A stretch of DNA of 64,000 nt from CAUZIZ01 sp965222655 (GCA_965222655.1 CBDCUP010000005.1:101656-165655), one strand, 5' to 3'. Shown: positions 16,337 to 25,349, counted from the first letter of the stretch. Numbers and translations are program-made. Notes: generated by a model from the sequence alone, not told the origin.

Positions 16337-17902
16337 ATGTTGTTCATCCGCGCGCGAAATCGGATCCTGGCCGGTCTGTTGATTTTCGTGGTCGGCTGTG
16401 GAAGCGACGTCAACAAGGATCTGGTCGAGGCGGTGGAAATGGGTGACGCTGCAGCAGTGCGGGATCTGATTGGGGACGGAGCCGATGCGAACCTGAAGGT
16501 CAAGGGAAACCGAAGCATTCTGATGGCAGCGGCGGGAAAAGGACACACTGAGGCGGTCAAGGAGCTGCTGACGGCCGGAGCCGATCCGAGGGCCGCGGAT
16601 GCGGGGGGAGTGAACGCGCTCATGCTGGCAGCAGAAAATGGTCACACGGGGACGATCGAAGCCCTTCTGGCTGGGGGTGCCGAGATCGGATCCCAGGACA
16701 AGAGGGGCGGCAGCGCGCTGATCCTGGCCGCGGGGAACGGACACATCGCGACAATGAAACTGCTGCTGGACAAAGGGGCCGCACTCAAGGCCCAGGACAA
16801 GGGTGGAAAGACCGCATTGATGGAGGCTGCGGAGAAGGGACAGACTGAGGCCGTACTCAGCCTCTTGGAGCGGGGTGCCAGCGTCGAGACCAAGGACAGT
16901 AACGGAAGAACTGCACTGACCCGTGCAGCCGGCGGAGGCCACACCGAGACGGTCCGGACGCTCCTGAGCAGCGGATCTGCCGTCGGAGACCGCAGCGAGC
17001 TTGGCTGGACCGCTCTAATGGTGGCTTCGGGAGAGGGGCACACCGAAACCATGAAGCTCCTTTTGGCCCAGGGCGCAAAGTTGGACGCAAAGGACAACGA
17101 AGGCCGCGCTCCGCTTCTGTGGGCAGCTGGGAGAGGTAAGACTGGAGCCGTCGAGACGCTGATTGAGCAGGGTGCCAAGCTGGATCTGAAAGACCGCGAG
17201 GACCGCACGGCACTGTACCTGGCCTCGGCGCGTGGACACACGGAAACCGCGCGGGCTCTATTGGCGCTGGGCAAAAAACGGTGGCCGCTGTCCTCTCGCT
17301 ACTGGTTGGACGGTTCGGATAAAGTAGGACGTACTCCTCTCATGGCTGCGGCGGAAAACGGACACAATGAGACGATGAAACTTCTCCTGGATGCGGGAGC
17401 CAGGCTGGAAGCGAAGACAAACAAGGGCTGGACGGCCCTCTTCCTGGCGGTCAAGGAAGGACACGTCGAGACAACAAAGACCCTCATCGCCAAGGGCTCG
17501 AAGATCAATACCAAGGCCAAAGACGGCCTCACACCCCTGATGATGGCAATCACCGAGAATCAGGCCGCTTCCGTCGGGGTTCTGCTCGAGGCTGGAGCTC
17601 AAGTCGACGTCAAGTACCAAGGCAATTGGACAGCGTTGATGCATGCAGCGTCGAAAGACCAGGCAGAAATTGTAAAACTGTTGCTTGTCCACAAAGCTGA
17701 CGCCAATGCGAAGATTGGCGATGGATGGAATGCCCTGCTGCTGGCCGTCGTCGAGGGCCACGAGGACTGCGTGCAGATTCTGCTGGAGGCAGGGGCCAAC
17801 ACCGATGTCAGTACCAAAGACGGCAGGACAGCGCTGAAACTGGCACTCGATCAAGGGCACAACAAGGTCGCCCTGATTCTAAAAGGTGCAGGCGCTAAGT
17901 AG
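16337..17902 (+). CDS. lipoprotein with about 15 ankyrin repeats
   Basis: A 521-residue protein. The N-terminus is a lipoprotein signal (ILAGLLIFVVGC, Cys22 in the lipobox), and the rest is one uninterrupted array of about 15 ankyrin repeats of 33 residues (for example DGRTALMxAAxxGHTExVKLLLxxGA). Repeat 9 carries a 9-residue insertion (KKRWPLSSRYWLDGSDK region). Ankyrin arrays bind other proteins; in a periplasmic lipoprotein the partner is likely an envelope protein. Many repeats are nearly identical at key positions, implying internal duplication. It stands alone. Confidence 0.93.
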   Translation: MLFIRARNRILAGLLIFVVGCGSDVNKDLVEAVEMGDAAAVRDLIGDGADANLKVKGNRSILMAAAGKGHTEAVKELLTAGADPRAADAGGVNALMLAAENGHTGTIEALLAGGAEIGSQDKRGGSALILAAGNGHIATMKLLLDKGAALKAQDKGGKTALMEAAEKGQTEAVLSLLERGASVETKDSNGRTALTRAAGGGHTETVRTLLSSGSAVGDRSELGWTALMVASGEGHTETMKLLLAQGAKLDAKDNEGRAPLLWAAGRGKTGAVETLIEQGAKLDLKDREDRTALYLASARGHTETARALLALGKKRWPLSSRYWLDGSDKVGRTPLMAAAENGHNETMKLLLDAGARLEAKTNKGWTALFLAVKEGHVETTKTLIAKGSKINTKAKDGLTPLMMAITENQAASVGVLLEAGAQVDVKYQGNWTALMHAASKDQAEIVKLLLVHKADANAKIGDGWNALLLAVVEGHEDCVQILLEAGANTDVSTKDGRTALKLALDQGHNKVALILKGAGAK

Positions 17903-17929
17903 GCCAGCTCCGGACTATTCCTGAGTTGC

Positions 17930-18100
17930 AAGATACAAGATACAAACAACTTCCAAGCACCAAGCATCAATTCAGGACCCCGTCTGAAACGATTCCGGGA
18001 CCGGTGATGCGCCCGTTTCGGTGTCAGGTTTCCTGCAAACCGTTGGACCGTTCTTCCCGTTGTGATTTGGTGCTTGAGATTTGTTTGTATCTTGTATCTT
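17930..18100. repeat. MITE-like element with AAGATACAAGATACAAACAA inverted ends, copy 1
   Basis: The left arm AAGATACAAGATACAAACAA followed by TTCCAAGCACCAA is matched by an inverted right arm TTGGTGCTTGAGATTTG then TTTGTATCTTGTATCTT. About 100 bases of unrelated sequence lie between. A second element with the same ends but a different core is at 30185-30380. No coding sequence is inside. It separates the ankyrin gene from the convergent Tat protein. Confidence 0.85.
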
Positions 18101-18144
18101 AGGATTTGAATCTCTTGCATCTTGGGATTTGAACGTCTTCTCTA

Positions 18145-19392
18145 CTAGCTCATCTTACTGATCTCTTCCACCAGAGGCCAGAAGTTGAGTTGGTCCACCG
18201 CGTGTGCCCGGTACATACCCACGGAATCGGCACCGTTGTCCTTCGCTCGTCGGGCAGCCTCCAGCATCAACTTGGGATCCTGGAAGCTCCCCACGTGATA
18301 GCAGGACAACTCAACGATCAAAGGACATCGTCCCCGGACGAGATCGGCGACCTGACGTGTCTGCCGTCCGACTTCCACAGGATCCGAAACGGTTCGAAAC
18401 CAAAGGAATAGTTCGTCAATGACCTTCTCGGCCAACCACGCCGCCGGTTGCTGGAAAAGCTTGAGGTAACGATCCCTGCCCCGGTTCATCATCTTCGCGG
18501 TGAACTCCCTGGCGATGATCGCCACCGACAAAGGGGCGCCAGGGTGCTGTTGCTTCAGCTTCTCTCGGATCTCGGCCAGAGTCTGGGTCACGTAGTCGGC
18601 CCTGAATATCAACCAGGACGTATGATCGCTCGGTGCGTCGAAGGGACTGCGACCGTACTTCTCTTGAAATCCCTTCGCCATGGCATCCTCATACCCGTAG
18701 ATGCCCACCCCCCCTGGGTCCGTACTGGTGCTGACGAACTCGACCTGGCAACCGTTACCACCGCTTTTGTTAACAATTTCCAGATAGCGATCAACCTCGT
18801 AGGAGCGTACCTCGGGGATGGCGAGACTGAGGTTCAGCCTCTGTCCCGCTTCCAGAGTATCTCCGCCGCCCTTGGTCCGGGCCCAGTACTCCGGGTGCTT
18901 CTTGGCAAACTCAGTGAGGGAAACTGAGCTCTTGGGATGGCTCCAAATGGCGCGGTGACGACCTAGTTGCTCTCGACCGACAGGAGATCCCGGATCATTT
19001 ATGTAGTTTACCGACCAGGCATATTGTTTCCGGTTGGCACCGTGGCTGTTGAAAGCAAGGTAGGGATGGACGTCGATCTTCTTCTCCCGAGCCGCCTCAA
19101 CCAACATTCTCGATCCTCGGGTCGGGACCAGGTGGGTGACGCCATGCTGGGCACACTTCTCTACGAACGCAACCAGCTGGGCTTCGTCTGAAGGGTGCTC
19201 TGCGTTGATCAGCCCACCGGTGGCGCACCACAGGGTGAATCGCCTCTTTCCTTTCTCCTCCGTCCCGGGTGCCAGGGAAGCGGTCTGCGGCGCACCGATA
19301 CTTGCCCGAGGAACCAGGGAGCCAGCAGCCAATCCGGCGCCGATAAAGCTCCTCCTGCTAATGTCGCTCGATTTTCGTGCCTTTTTGGCCAT
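18145..19392 (-). CDS. Tat-exported TIM-barrel-like protein, glycoside hydrolase-like, function unknown
   Basis: A 415-residue protein starting MAKKARKSSDISRRSFIGAGLAAGSL, a clear twin-arginine signal. The mature part (FTLWCATGGLINAEHPSDEAQL, VTHLVPTRGSRMLVEAAREKKIDVHPYLAFNS, FAKKHPEYWARTKGG, LIVELSCYHVG) has the beta/alpha rhythm and short motifs of uncharacterised glycoside hydrolase-like barrels. The start has a GGGACC ribosome-binding site. A much longer frame continues upstream to 20631 but is antisense to the transposase and is rejected. The IS91-type element lies about 100-200 bases upstream and may have replaced its native promoter region. Confidence 0.8.
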   Translation of the reverse strand: MAKKARKSSDISRRSFIGAGLAAGSLVPRASIGAPQTASLAPGTEEKGKRRFTLWCATGGLINAEHPSDEAQLVAFVEKCAQHGVTHLVPTRGSRMLVEAAREKKIDVHPYLAFNSHGANRKQYAWSVNYINDPGSPVGREQLGRHRAIWSHPKSSVSLTEFAKKHPEYWARTKGGGDTLEAGQRLNLSLAIPEVRSYEVDRYLEIVNKSGGNGCQVEFVSTSTDPGGVGIYGYEDAMAKGFQEKYGRSPFDAPSDHTSWLIFRADYVTQTLAEIREKLKQQHPGAPLSVAIIAREFTAKMMNRGRDRYLKLFQQPAAWLAEKVIDELFLWFRTVSDPVEVGRQTRQVADLVRGRCPLIVELSCYHVGSFQDPKLMLEAARRAKDNGADSVGMYRAHAVDQLNFWPLVEEISKMS

Positions 19393-19559
19393 TATTGGTC
19401 CCTTTCTTTTTCTTTGCTGAGCAGAACAGTCGGCCAACCGGTCTCTTGGGGGAAAGCAGGACCCAACCGGCAGCAGAGCCTCAACTTTAGAGTAGGCACT
19501 ACGTGCCGACGGCCCCTGGCCGTAAAAGGTAGTTTTGGGACGTGGCAGCCGAGGACGGA

Positions 19560-20930
19560 AAGGGAGGCTACTTGACACGCTTGCTGGTGGAGAGGAGCAT
19601 CGCTGCCCATGAGCCGGTGGGGCGGTCCGATCGCCATCGCGGAGATCCTCTTGACGAGCAACAACTTCCAGCGCTACATCGCCTGGAAAGGGGGACAGGT
19701 GCGGCGGGCAGTCCACCACCATGTCTCCCGGATGCTGTCGTGCCGGACCGCGAAACTGGGGCTGCATTTGTTTGGGTGCTCCAACTGTCCTACCGTCAAG
19801 GTCGTACCCCACAGCTGCAAATCGGTCTTCTGTTCCAGCTGCGGGAAGGTCCGCACCGACCAGTGGTGCGACGAGCTCCTCTCGGATCTCCTGGAGGTGC
19901 CCTATCGGCACTTGGTCTTCACCCTGCCGTGGGAGCTGCGGCTGGTGATCCAGGACAACCGTCGGGTCCTGCTCAACGTGTTGTTTCGAGCCGCCGCGGA
20001 TGCTGTCTTGAGTCTCAGCGGGCAGGGACCCACCCCACGAGGGCGCAAGAGCCAGCCCTGGCTGGCGGCCAGACGTCCAAGCCGGCGCTACTTGCCAGGC
20101 CTGATCATCGTCTTGCACACCTTCGGGTCCGACCTCAAATGGAACCCCCATCTCCATATGATCGTCACCGCCGGAGGGCTCAACGGCGCCGGCGATCGCT
20201 GGCAGGCCGCCCCCCAACGCTATCTCGTCCCGGCCCCCCTGCTGGCTACGGAGTGGAAGTTGAACGTCCTCCACGGAGTGCGCCGCGCTCACCAGTCCCA
20301 GCCCCTGGTGCGTCGCCGGCTTCGAAGCGACCCCCGACGCCGGATCGAGGTGGACAAGCTCTTGGGGCACATTCGCAAGAAGCGCTGGCATATCCTCATC
20401 GGTCCGTCGTTGAAAAGTGCCGACCAAGCCGTCCGTTACGCCTGCCGTTATACCAAGCGGCCCGTGATTGCCGAAGGGCGCATTATCAAGTTCGCTCAGG
20501 GCCACGTGACCTTTCGTTTCAAGGACTATCATCAGGACCGGAAGATCCGAGTCCGAAAACTCCCCGTGTTGACCTTCATTGACCGTTTGGTTCAACACCT
20601 GCCGGAGGTCGGGTTTCGACAAGTCCGTCACTATGGGTTATTCTCGAACATCAAACGCACCAAGCTCCTGAAGAGGGCTCGTCAACTTTTAGCCCAGAGG
20701 AAAAAACGCCGTTCCAAGCCCCAGACGTGGGAGCAGAGGCGCCAGGCAGCGGGGGACAGGAAGCCTCTTTCTTGCCCGCGATGTGGCCATCCGATGGAGC
20801 TTTGGTGCCTTTTATTCGGACCACCCCGTATGATCGCGCAACTGCTTGGGATCGAACCACAGACAAAGGTCCCTCCCAATCTCTTGCTGACTCGATCACA
20901 GGTCTTAGCTGTCATGATTTGACTATTACA
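19560..20930 (+). mobile_element. IS91-family insertion element (limits not resolved)
   Basis: This covers the transposase gene and its leader. IS91-type elements move by rolling-circle replication and lack terminal inverted repeats and target duplications, so the ends (oriIS and terIS) cannot be placed from a single copy. Small palindromes lie at both sides (GACGGCCCCTGGCCGT near 19510; the AT-rich stretch after 20922). The coordinates are a minimum. Confidence 0.65.
19609..20922 (+). CDS. IS91-family Y2 rolling-circle transposase
   Basis: A 437-residue transposase. An N-terminal zinc ribbon has Cys57, Cys60, Cys75 and Cys78 (GCSNC, CSSCGK). The HUH metal-binding motif is HLH at 181-183 in WNPHLHMIVTAGG. 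The two catalytic tyrosines are Tyr277 and Tyr281 (YACRYTKRP), spaced four residues as in IS91. A C-terminal CPRCGHPM motif completes the family picture. All catalytic residues are present, so it may be active. A strong GGAGAGGAG ribosome-binding site is just upstream of the ATG. Confidence 0.93.
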   Translation: MSRWGGPIAIAEILLTSNNFQRYIAWKGGQVRRAVHHHVSRMLSCRTAKLGLHLFGCSNCPTVKVVPHSCKSVFCSSCGKVRTDQWCDELLSDLLEVPYRHLVFTLPWELRLVIQDNRRVLLNVLFRAAADAVLSLSGQGPTPRGRKSQPWLAARRPSRRYLPGLIIVLHTFGSDLKWNPHLHMIVTAGGLNGAGDRWQAAPQRYLVPAPLLATEWKLNVLHGVRRAHQSQPLVRRRLRSDPRRRIEVDKLLGHIRKKRWHILIGPSLKSADQAVRYACRYTKRPVIAEGRIIKFAQGHVTFRFKDYHQDRKIRVRKLPVLTFIDRLVQHLPEVGFRQVRHYGLFSNIKRTKLLKRARQLLAQRKKRRSKPQTWEQRRQAAGDRKPLSCPRCGHPMELWCLLFGPPRMIAQLLGIEPQTKVPPNLLLTRSQVLAVMI

Positions 20931-21229
20931 GCTCGCTTCGCTTCGCTATCGAAATTCCGAGACTGTTAAGCACAACCGGACGGCAATCTCAACGATTTTC
21001 TTGACGTCTGGTCGGGTCCAACCGCTGAAGACGCGAAGAGCGCTTTGTAAAGAAACGTCAAGTTCCGAGCCGCTCAACTGAAGAACCCTTACAGAAGAAT
21101 CGCTTAGGATTGACACACATTTTGCTGCTTCCTGCGTTTTAACTGACTAGGAAACAGCGAGTCCGAGGGCAGACGGAACACTGCGACTCAGCTGTGAAAG
21201 ATGAACCAGTAAGAGAAAGGATCAAGAAG
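20923..21229. other. intergenic leader between the IS91-type gene and the Spy-like gene
   Basis: No gene or RNA is recognised. It presumably holds the 3-prime end of the IS91-type element and the promoter of the Spy-like gene, whose AAAGGA ribosome-binding site is at about 21215. Confidence 0.4.
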
Positions 21230-21754
21230 ATGAAATGTCGATCCGTAGCGACCATTGCGTTGACGGGAATACTGCTGACCGGAACTGGGGTCTTTGGCCA
21301 GGGCGGTCCAGAACCAGGCGACGAGGGTTTCAGGAAGCCCGCAGGACACCATGGCGGCCCACCACGAGGCGGGCGGGGCCGGAGGGGGCTACCTCCCGAT
21401 CGGGTGCTGAAACACAGGATCGGCCTCAGCGACGAACAACTCGCTCAGGTGAAACAGCTGAGGGAGGATTTCGAGGCCACCATGGATCCCCTTTTCGAGC
21501 AGGGACATGCGCTGCGTGAATCCCTGCGTACCGAGTTGGAATCGGACTCAGCGTCCGTCGAAACGGTGGGAAACCTGGTCATCTCAGGCCACGATGTGAG
21601 GAATCAGATCCAGGCAACTCGCCAGAACTTCAGGGAATCCTTCGAAGCCATTCTCACTCCGGAACAGATCGAGAAGTTAAGGGGATCCAGAGAGAGGGGA
21701 CACCGCCGAGGCTTTGGCAGACGCGGATTCGGCCACGGACCGGGTGCCTTCTGA
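21230..21754 (+). CDS. Spy/CpxP-like periplasmic protein
   Basis: A 174-residue protein with signal peptide (KCRSVATIALTGILLTGTGVFG), a Gly/Arg/His-rich linker (GHHGGPPRGGRGRRG) and an all-helical domain with two LTxxQ-like motifs (GLSDEQLAQVKQLREDF and ILTPEQIEKLRG). This is the heavy-metal-resistance/Spy refolding family: small cradle-shaped chaperones or metal sensors in the periplasm. The C-terminus is also Arg/Gly-rich (HRRGFGRRGFGHGPG). ATG 21230 has the better ribosome-binding site than 21194. An insertion sequence sits 10 bases after its stop. Confidence 0.8.
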   Translation: MKCRSVATIALTGILLTGTGVFGQGGPEPGDEGFRKPAGHHGGPPRGGRGRRGLPPDRVLKHRIGLSDEQLAQVKQLREDFEATMDPLFEQGHALRESLRTELESDSASVETVGNLVISGHDVRNQIQATRQNFRESFEAILTPEQIEKLRGSRERGHRRGFGRRGFGHGPGAF

Positions 21755-21758
21755 TTGC

Positions 21759-21764
21759 GAGCTA
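21759..21764. repeat. target-site duplication GAGCTA, left
   Basis: The six bases GAGCTA directly before the left terminal inverted repeat are repeated directly after the right one at 23444-23449. Confidence 0.85.
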
Positions 21765-23443
21765 GTGCCCGTCCGGAAATCCGTAAGTAATTGATAAGGA
21801 AGGGGAAAGAGGGCTTTTTCAAGCTCCGAAATTGTCAGGGTCGTTTGCTAGACTATCTGGTGTAAACAATTAGACTGAAACGACTTAGGACGATTTCAGG
21901 AGTTCGAAGATGCGTCAAAAGCGTGAAAAACAACGCCCCCTTTCCCCACCATGGCCCGATCACCAACTGGCCAATGAATTGAAGGTGATCTCGCGCATCC
22001 TGGACGACAATCCCCAGACGCTGGAGCTGATAGTACAAGATCTCTCTGACAGGGTCGATTCCAGTGTCGGCGCCCCCGGTTTGACGGCCGAGCAGGTGCT
22101 GCGTTGTGCCGTCATCAAACAGCTGCATCAGTTCAGCTATCGCAAGCTGGAGTTTCATCTGGTGGATTCGCAAAGCTGTCAGAGGTTCTGTCGCTTGCCC
22201 TATGGGGCGTCGATCAGCAAAGCCACCCTGGCGGAGAACCTGGGGAAGATTGAGCCGGGGACATGGAAGGCGATCAACGACCACTTGGTGCGCTGGGCGC
22301 AGGCTCGGGGTCTGGAAAAAGGCCAACGGATTCGGGTCGATGCCACGGCGGTCCAGACCAACGTCCACTATCCGCTCGACAGTGAGCTGTTGGACGACGG
22401 CATTCGAGTCGTCACCCGGTGGCTGGGGCGGCTGCGGGACTGGGAAGGGATCGGCTTCGTCGATCACACGCGACGGGCCAAGCGGCGCGTCCTGAACATC
22501 CGCAACCGCCGCGGCAAGAAGCGCCTGGAGAGTTACCGCGATCTGATCAAGGTGGCGTCCAAGACGGCCCACTATGCCGAGCAGGCGCTGGCCGCGTCGG
22601 CGCAGTGGAGCGATCCCCTCAGTCTGGCCGGGGCGGCGCAACTGGCCCACTATCTGGAGCTGTTGCACCAAGTCATCGAGCAGACTCAACGACGGGTCCT
22701 TTCGGGCGAGGCCGTCGCGGCCCAGGAGAAGATCTGTTCCCTCTTCGAAGAGCACACCGATATTATCAAGAAGAGCCCTCGGGAAACGGTTTTCGGCCAC
22801 AAAGTGTTTGTCAGCACGGGGGCCTCGTCGCTGATCCTGGATTGTGTGGTGGAACGCGGGAATCCAGCCGATAGCAACTATGTGCAACCCTTCTTAGAGC
22901 GTCATCGACAGCTGTACGGGAAGGTCCCGCGCCAGAGCGCCTGGGATGGCGGTTTTGCCTCGGCGGCCAACCTGAGCTGGGCCAAAGAGCAGGGGGTACA
23001 GGACGTGGCCTTTTCCAAAAAGTGTGGGTTGACGGTCGAGAGCATGGTGCGTTCCAGTTGGGTCTACAAACAGCTCAAACGCTTCCGGGCCGGGATCGAG
23101 GGGTGCATTGGGACCCTCAAGCACACCTTTGGTCTCCACCGCTGTAGCTGGAAAGGCTGGCCTCACTTTCAAAGCTACGTCCATGCCAGCGTCCTGACCT
23201 ATAACCTGGTCGTCCTGGCCCGACTCCTGTTGTAGTCTTTTGTGGCTGACCGTACTGCCTTGTGGCTCCGACTCAGGGAGAGGTCTGCGCCGAACCGGTG
23301 TTTTTTGGCCCGTGCGCCCTCGCTCGCTCGTCCTCGCTCTGGATCGAGCTGGGTCGAGTCGGTCTGTCAGCAGTCTCAGGTATAAAAAGTGGTTCCGATT
23401 CAACAGATTACAGTTCTGGGAACCCCGGTTTCCGGACGGGCAC
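21765..23443 (+). mobile_element. complete DDE insertion sequence, 1679 bp
   Basis: The ends are inverted repeats starting GTGCCCGTCCGGAAA, 15 bases identical on both sides and partly matching beyond, flanked by the 6-bp direct repeat GAGCTA. One transposase gene fills most of the element. The intact ends and duplication indicate a fairly recent insertion, which landed 10 bases after the Spy-like gene and so left it whole. Confidence 0.92.
21910..23235 (+). CDS. DDE transposase, ISNCY/IS4-IS5-like
   Basis: A 441-residue transposase. The N-terminal region has LTAEQVLRCAVIKQLHQFSYRKLEFHL, a DUF772-like dimerisation/DNA-binding part. The DDE catalytic core follows: first Asp in IRVDATAVQTN, second Asp in QSAWDGGFAS, and Glu in FRAGIEGCIGTLKHTFG. 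The GIEGxIxTLK and final LTYNLVVLARLLL resemble the ISNCY (IS1202/ISDol1-like) group; exact assignment needs a database comparison. It looks intact, and the 6-bp target duplication agrees with an active element. Confidence 0.9.
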   Translation: MRQKREKQRPLSPPWPDHQLANELKVISRILDDNPQTLELIVQDLSDRVDSSVGAPGLTAEQVLRCAVIKQLHQFSYRKLEFHLVDSQSCQRFCRLPYGASISKATLAENLGKIEPGTWKAINDHLVRWAQARGLEKGQRIRVDATAVQTNVHYPLDSELLDDGIRVVTRWLGRLRDWEGIGFVDHTRRAKRRVLNIRNRRGKKRLESYRDLIKVASKTAHYAEQALAASAQWSDPLSLAGAAQLAHYLELLHQVIEQTQRRVLSGEAVAAQEKICSLFEEHTDIIKKSPRETVFGHKVFVSTGASSLILDCVVERGNPADSNYVQPFLERHRQLYGKVPRQSAWDGGFASAANLSWAKEQGVQDVAFSKKCGLTVESMVRSSWVYKQLKRFRAGIEGCIGTLKHTFGLHRCSWKGWPHFQSYVHASVLTYNLVVLARLLL

Positions 23444-23449
23444 GAGCTA
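23444..23449. repeat. target-site duplication GAGCTA, right
   Basis: Direct repeat of 21759-21764 immediately after the right terminal inverted repeat of the insertion sequence. Confidence 0.85.
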
Positions 23450-23465
23450 GAGAGAATCTGTTCTC

Positions 23466-23508
23466 GTCGTGTCGCTGTGGCAGGGAACTGCGCTGCGGCA
23501 CGACGACC
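23466..23508. other. 12-bp imperfect palindrome upstream of the MATE gene
   Basis: TCGTCGTGTCGC and GCGGCACGACGA pair at 11 of 12 positions around a 19-base loop. There is no T-run, so it is not a standard terminator. Before the insertion it lay about 20 bases beyond the Spy-like stop codon, so it may be an original transcript-end structure. Confidence 0.4.
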
Positions 23509-23663
23509 CTGCCCGATGTCCTCCCCGCTCGATAGAGGCGCATCCCACCTTCCCCAACCAGCTGCTCCCCTCCAAGCCTCTGGCCTGAAAGCAAGAGCTG
23601 TCCACCCATCGCCAGCGGACGCCAATCTAGAAACCTCTCTCTCCAGGTGAATCTTTGACGCGA

Positions 23664-25349
23664 ATGACAGAAACTAGTGTAGCTCTAGGTGCGTCCACCT
23701 GGAAATCAAGAGACGTGAGAGAAAAGCATACACCAGACCCTAACCCTTCGAGTCAAAGCCCGCTGAGCGAGGTCTGGAGCATCGCCTGGCCCACCGTGCT
23801 GACGATGACCAGCTACACCGCGATGCAGTTCATCGACAAGCTCATGATTGGGCAAGTGGGTCCTCTCGAAGTGGCCGCTCAGGGCAACGGGGGGGTCTGG
23901 GCATTCAGCATCATCGCATTCGTCCTGGGTCTGCTCACCGTGGTCAACACCTACGTCAGCCAGAACCTGGGAGCCGGCAAACCGGAAAAAGGCACTGACT
24001 ACGCCTGGGCCGCGATCTGGCTCTGCCTGGGAATCTGGATCGTGTTCGTCCTGCCCTACTCGGCTCTGATGGGGCCCGTTTTCGATCTGGTCCATGATGC
24101 CCAGCTGGATCGTCTGAAACACTGGCTGGCTGAAGCCTCAGGCACAGAATTGTTGCGCGCCCGGGCAGAGGAGGCCAGACTCTACAAACTCATCCTGCTC
24201 GAAACCCAGTACGCCCGGATCTTGTTGGTGGGGGCTCTGATCCTGATGGTCGGACGTGCCATTCACCACTTCTTCTTCGGGCTCGGTCGACCCAAAGTAG
24301 TCACGGTCGCTGCTATCTCCGGGAATCTGACCAATGTCCTCGTCAACTACGCCCTCATTTTCGGGGATCAGGGAATCCCTGCTTTGGGTGTCCCTGGGGT
24401 GCCCGGATTGGCTCCAATGGGTCTGGTGGGAGCGGCGCTCGGGACCATTGCAGGCACTTTTGTCGAGGCCGCTCTGCCGTTGGGGATCTTTCTGGGTTCG
24501 TCCCTGAACCGAGAACTCAATTCCCGGGCTCGATGGCGACCCCAGCTGGGGCCGATCAAGGATCTGGTCAAGATCGGTCTGCCCGCAGCGATCCAGACCG
24601 GCAACGAGATCCTCTGCTGGTCGATCTTCATGAGTCGTCTCATGGGCCTCTTTGGGACCTATCATCAAACTGCGGGTTGGATCGCCGTGACCTACATGCA
24701 CCTGAGCTTCATGCCCGCGATCGGACTCTCCGTCGCGGTGACCACATTGGTGGGGAAGTACGTGGGCGCGGGCCAGCCGGACGTCGCCGTCGCCAGAGCG
24801 CGCTTGGGACTCATCCTGGCCGTGATCTACATGACGGCCTGTGGCCTGTTCTTCCTCCTCTTTCGTTATGAACTGGTGGGGGTATTCGTCGGGGGTGAGG
24901 ATCTGAGCAGCAAGGACGCAGAGCAGATCCTCCAGATTGGGGCCACCCTCATGATCTGCGCGGCCTTCTTTCAGGCCTTCGATGCCTTCGGCATCATCTA
25001 CACAGGCGCCTTGCGGGGCGCCGGCGACACCATCTGGCCAGGTATTGTCACCGTCATCTACAGCTGGGGCTTCATCCTGGGAGGAGGATGGTTCATGGGC
25101 ACCTATTTCGCCGAACTGGAGTCGGCCGGTCCCTGGATTGCCGCCTGGGTCTACATTCTCTTTTTCGGCATGACCATGGCCTGGCGCTTCGAGTCGGGAG
25201 GCTGGCGCAACCTGAAACTGGTGGAATCGACTCAGCGCGACGCCGCCAGGCTAGCTCCCGTAGGCCCGGGTCTGCCCGAATCAGAGCCGGAAGCGACGAT
25301 CAGGGATATCGCTCAGGAATTGGGCGAAGGCAGGGCACGTGAGCAGTGA
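23664..25349 (+). CDS. MATE-family multidrug/Na+ efflux protein (NorM type)
   Basis: A 561-residue membrane protein with 12 predicted helices in two MatE halves (first begins VWSIAWPTVLTMTSYTAMQFIDKLMIGQ; second begins IKDLVKIGLPAAIQTGNEILCWSIF). MATE proteins expel cationic drugs or metabolites using Na+ or H+ gradients. It is about 100 residues longer than usual owing to an inserted stretch around residues 125-160 (DLVHDAQLDRLKHWLAEASG) and a 50-residue soluble tail. ATG 23664 is preferred to TTG 23655. The final codons and TGA stop fall inside a GTGAGCA repeat array, so the C-terminus may have been reshaped by it. Confidence 0.93.
   Translation: MTETSVALGASTWKSRDVREKHTPDPNPSSQSPLSEVWSIAWPTVLTMTSYTAMQFIDKLMIGQVGPLEVAAQGNGGVWAFSIIAFVLGLLTVVNTYVSQNLGAGKPEKGTDYAWAAIWLCLGIWIVFVLPYSALMGPVFDLVHDAQLDRLKHWLAEASGTELLRARAEEARLYKLILLETQYARILLVGALILMVGRAIHHFFFGLGRPKVVTVAAISGNLTNVLVNYALIFGDQGIPALGVPGVPGLAPMGLVGAALGTIAGTFVEAALPLGIFLGSSLNRELNSRARWRPQLGPIKDLVKIGLPAAIQTGNEILCWSIFMSRLMGLFGTYHQTAGWIAVTYMHLSFMPAIGLSVAVTTLVGKYVGAGQPDVAVARARLGLILAVIYMTACGLFFLLFRYELVGVFVGGEDLSSKDAEQILQIGATLMICAAFFQAFDAFGIIYTGALRGAGDTIWPGIVTVIYSWGFILGGGWFMGTYFAELESAGPWIAAWVYILFFGMTMAWRFESGGWRNLKLVESTQRDAARLAPVGPGLPESEPEATIRDIAQELGEGRAREQ

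Noticed and set aside
16112..16942. 276-codon minus-strand frame
   Set aside because: Antisense to the ankyrin repeats. Its repetitive Leu/Gln pattern is a mirror of the repeats.
19393..20631. Long minus-strand extension of the Tat protein frame to an 828-codon ORF
   Set aside because: It is antisense to the IS91 transposase. The Tat signal, ribosome-binding site and homology all start at 19392.
21853..22887. 344-codon minus-strand frame
   Set aside because: Antisense to the DDE transposase, whose motifs are unmistakable on the plus strand.
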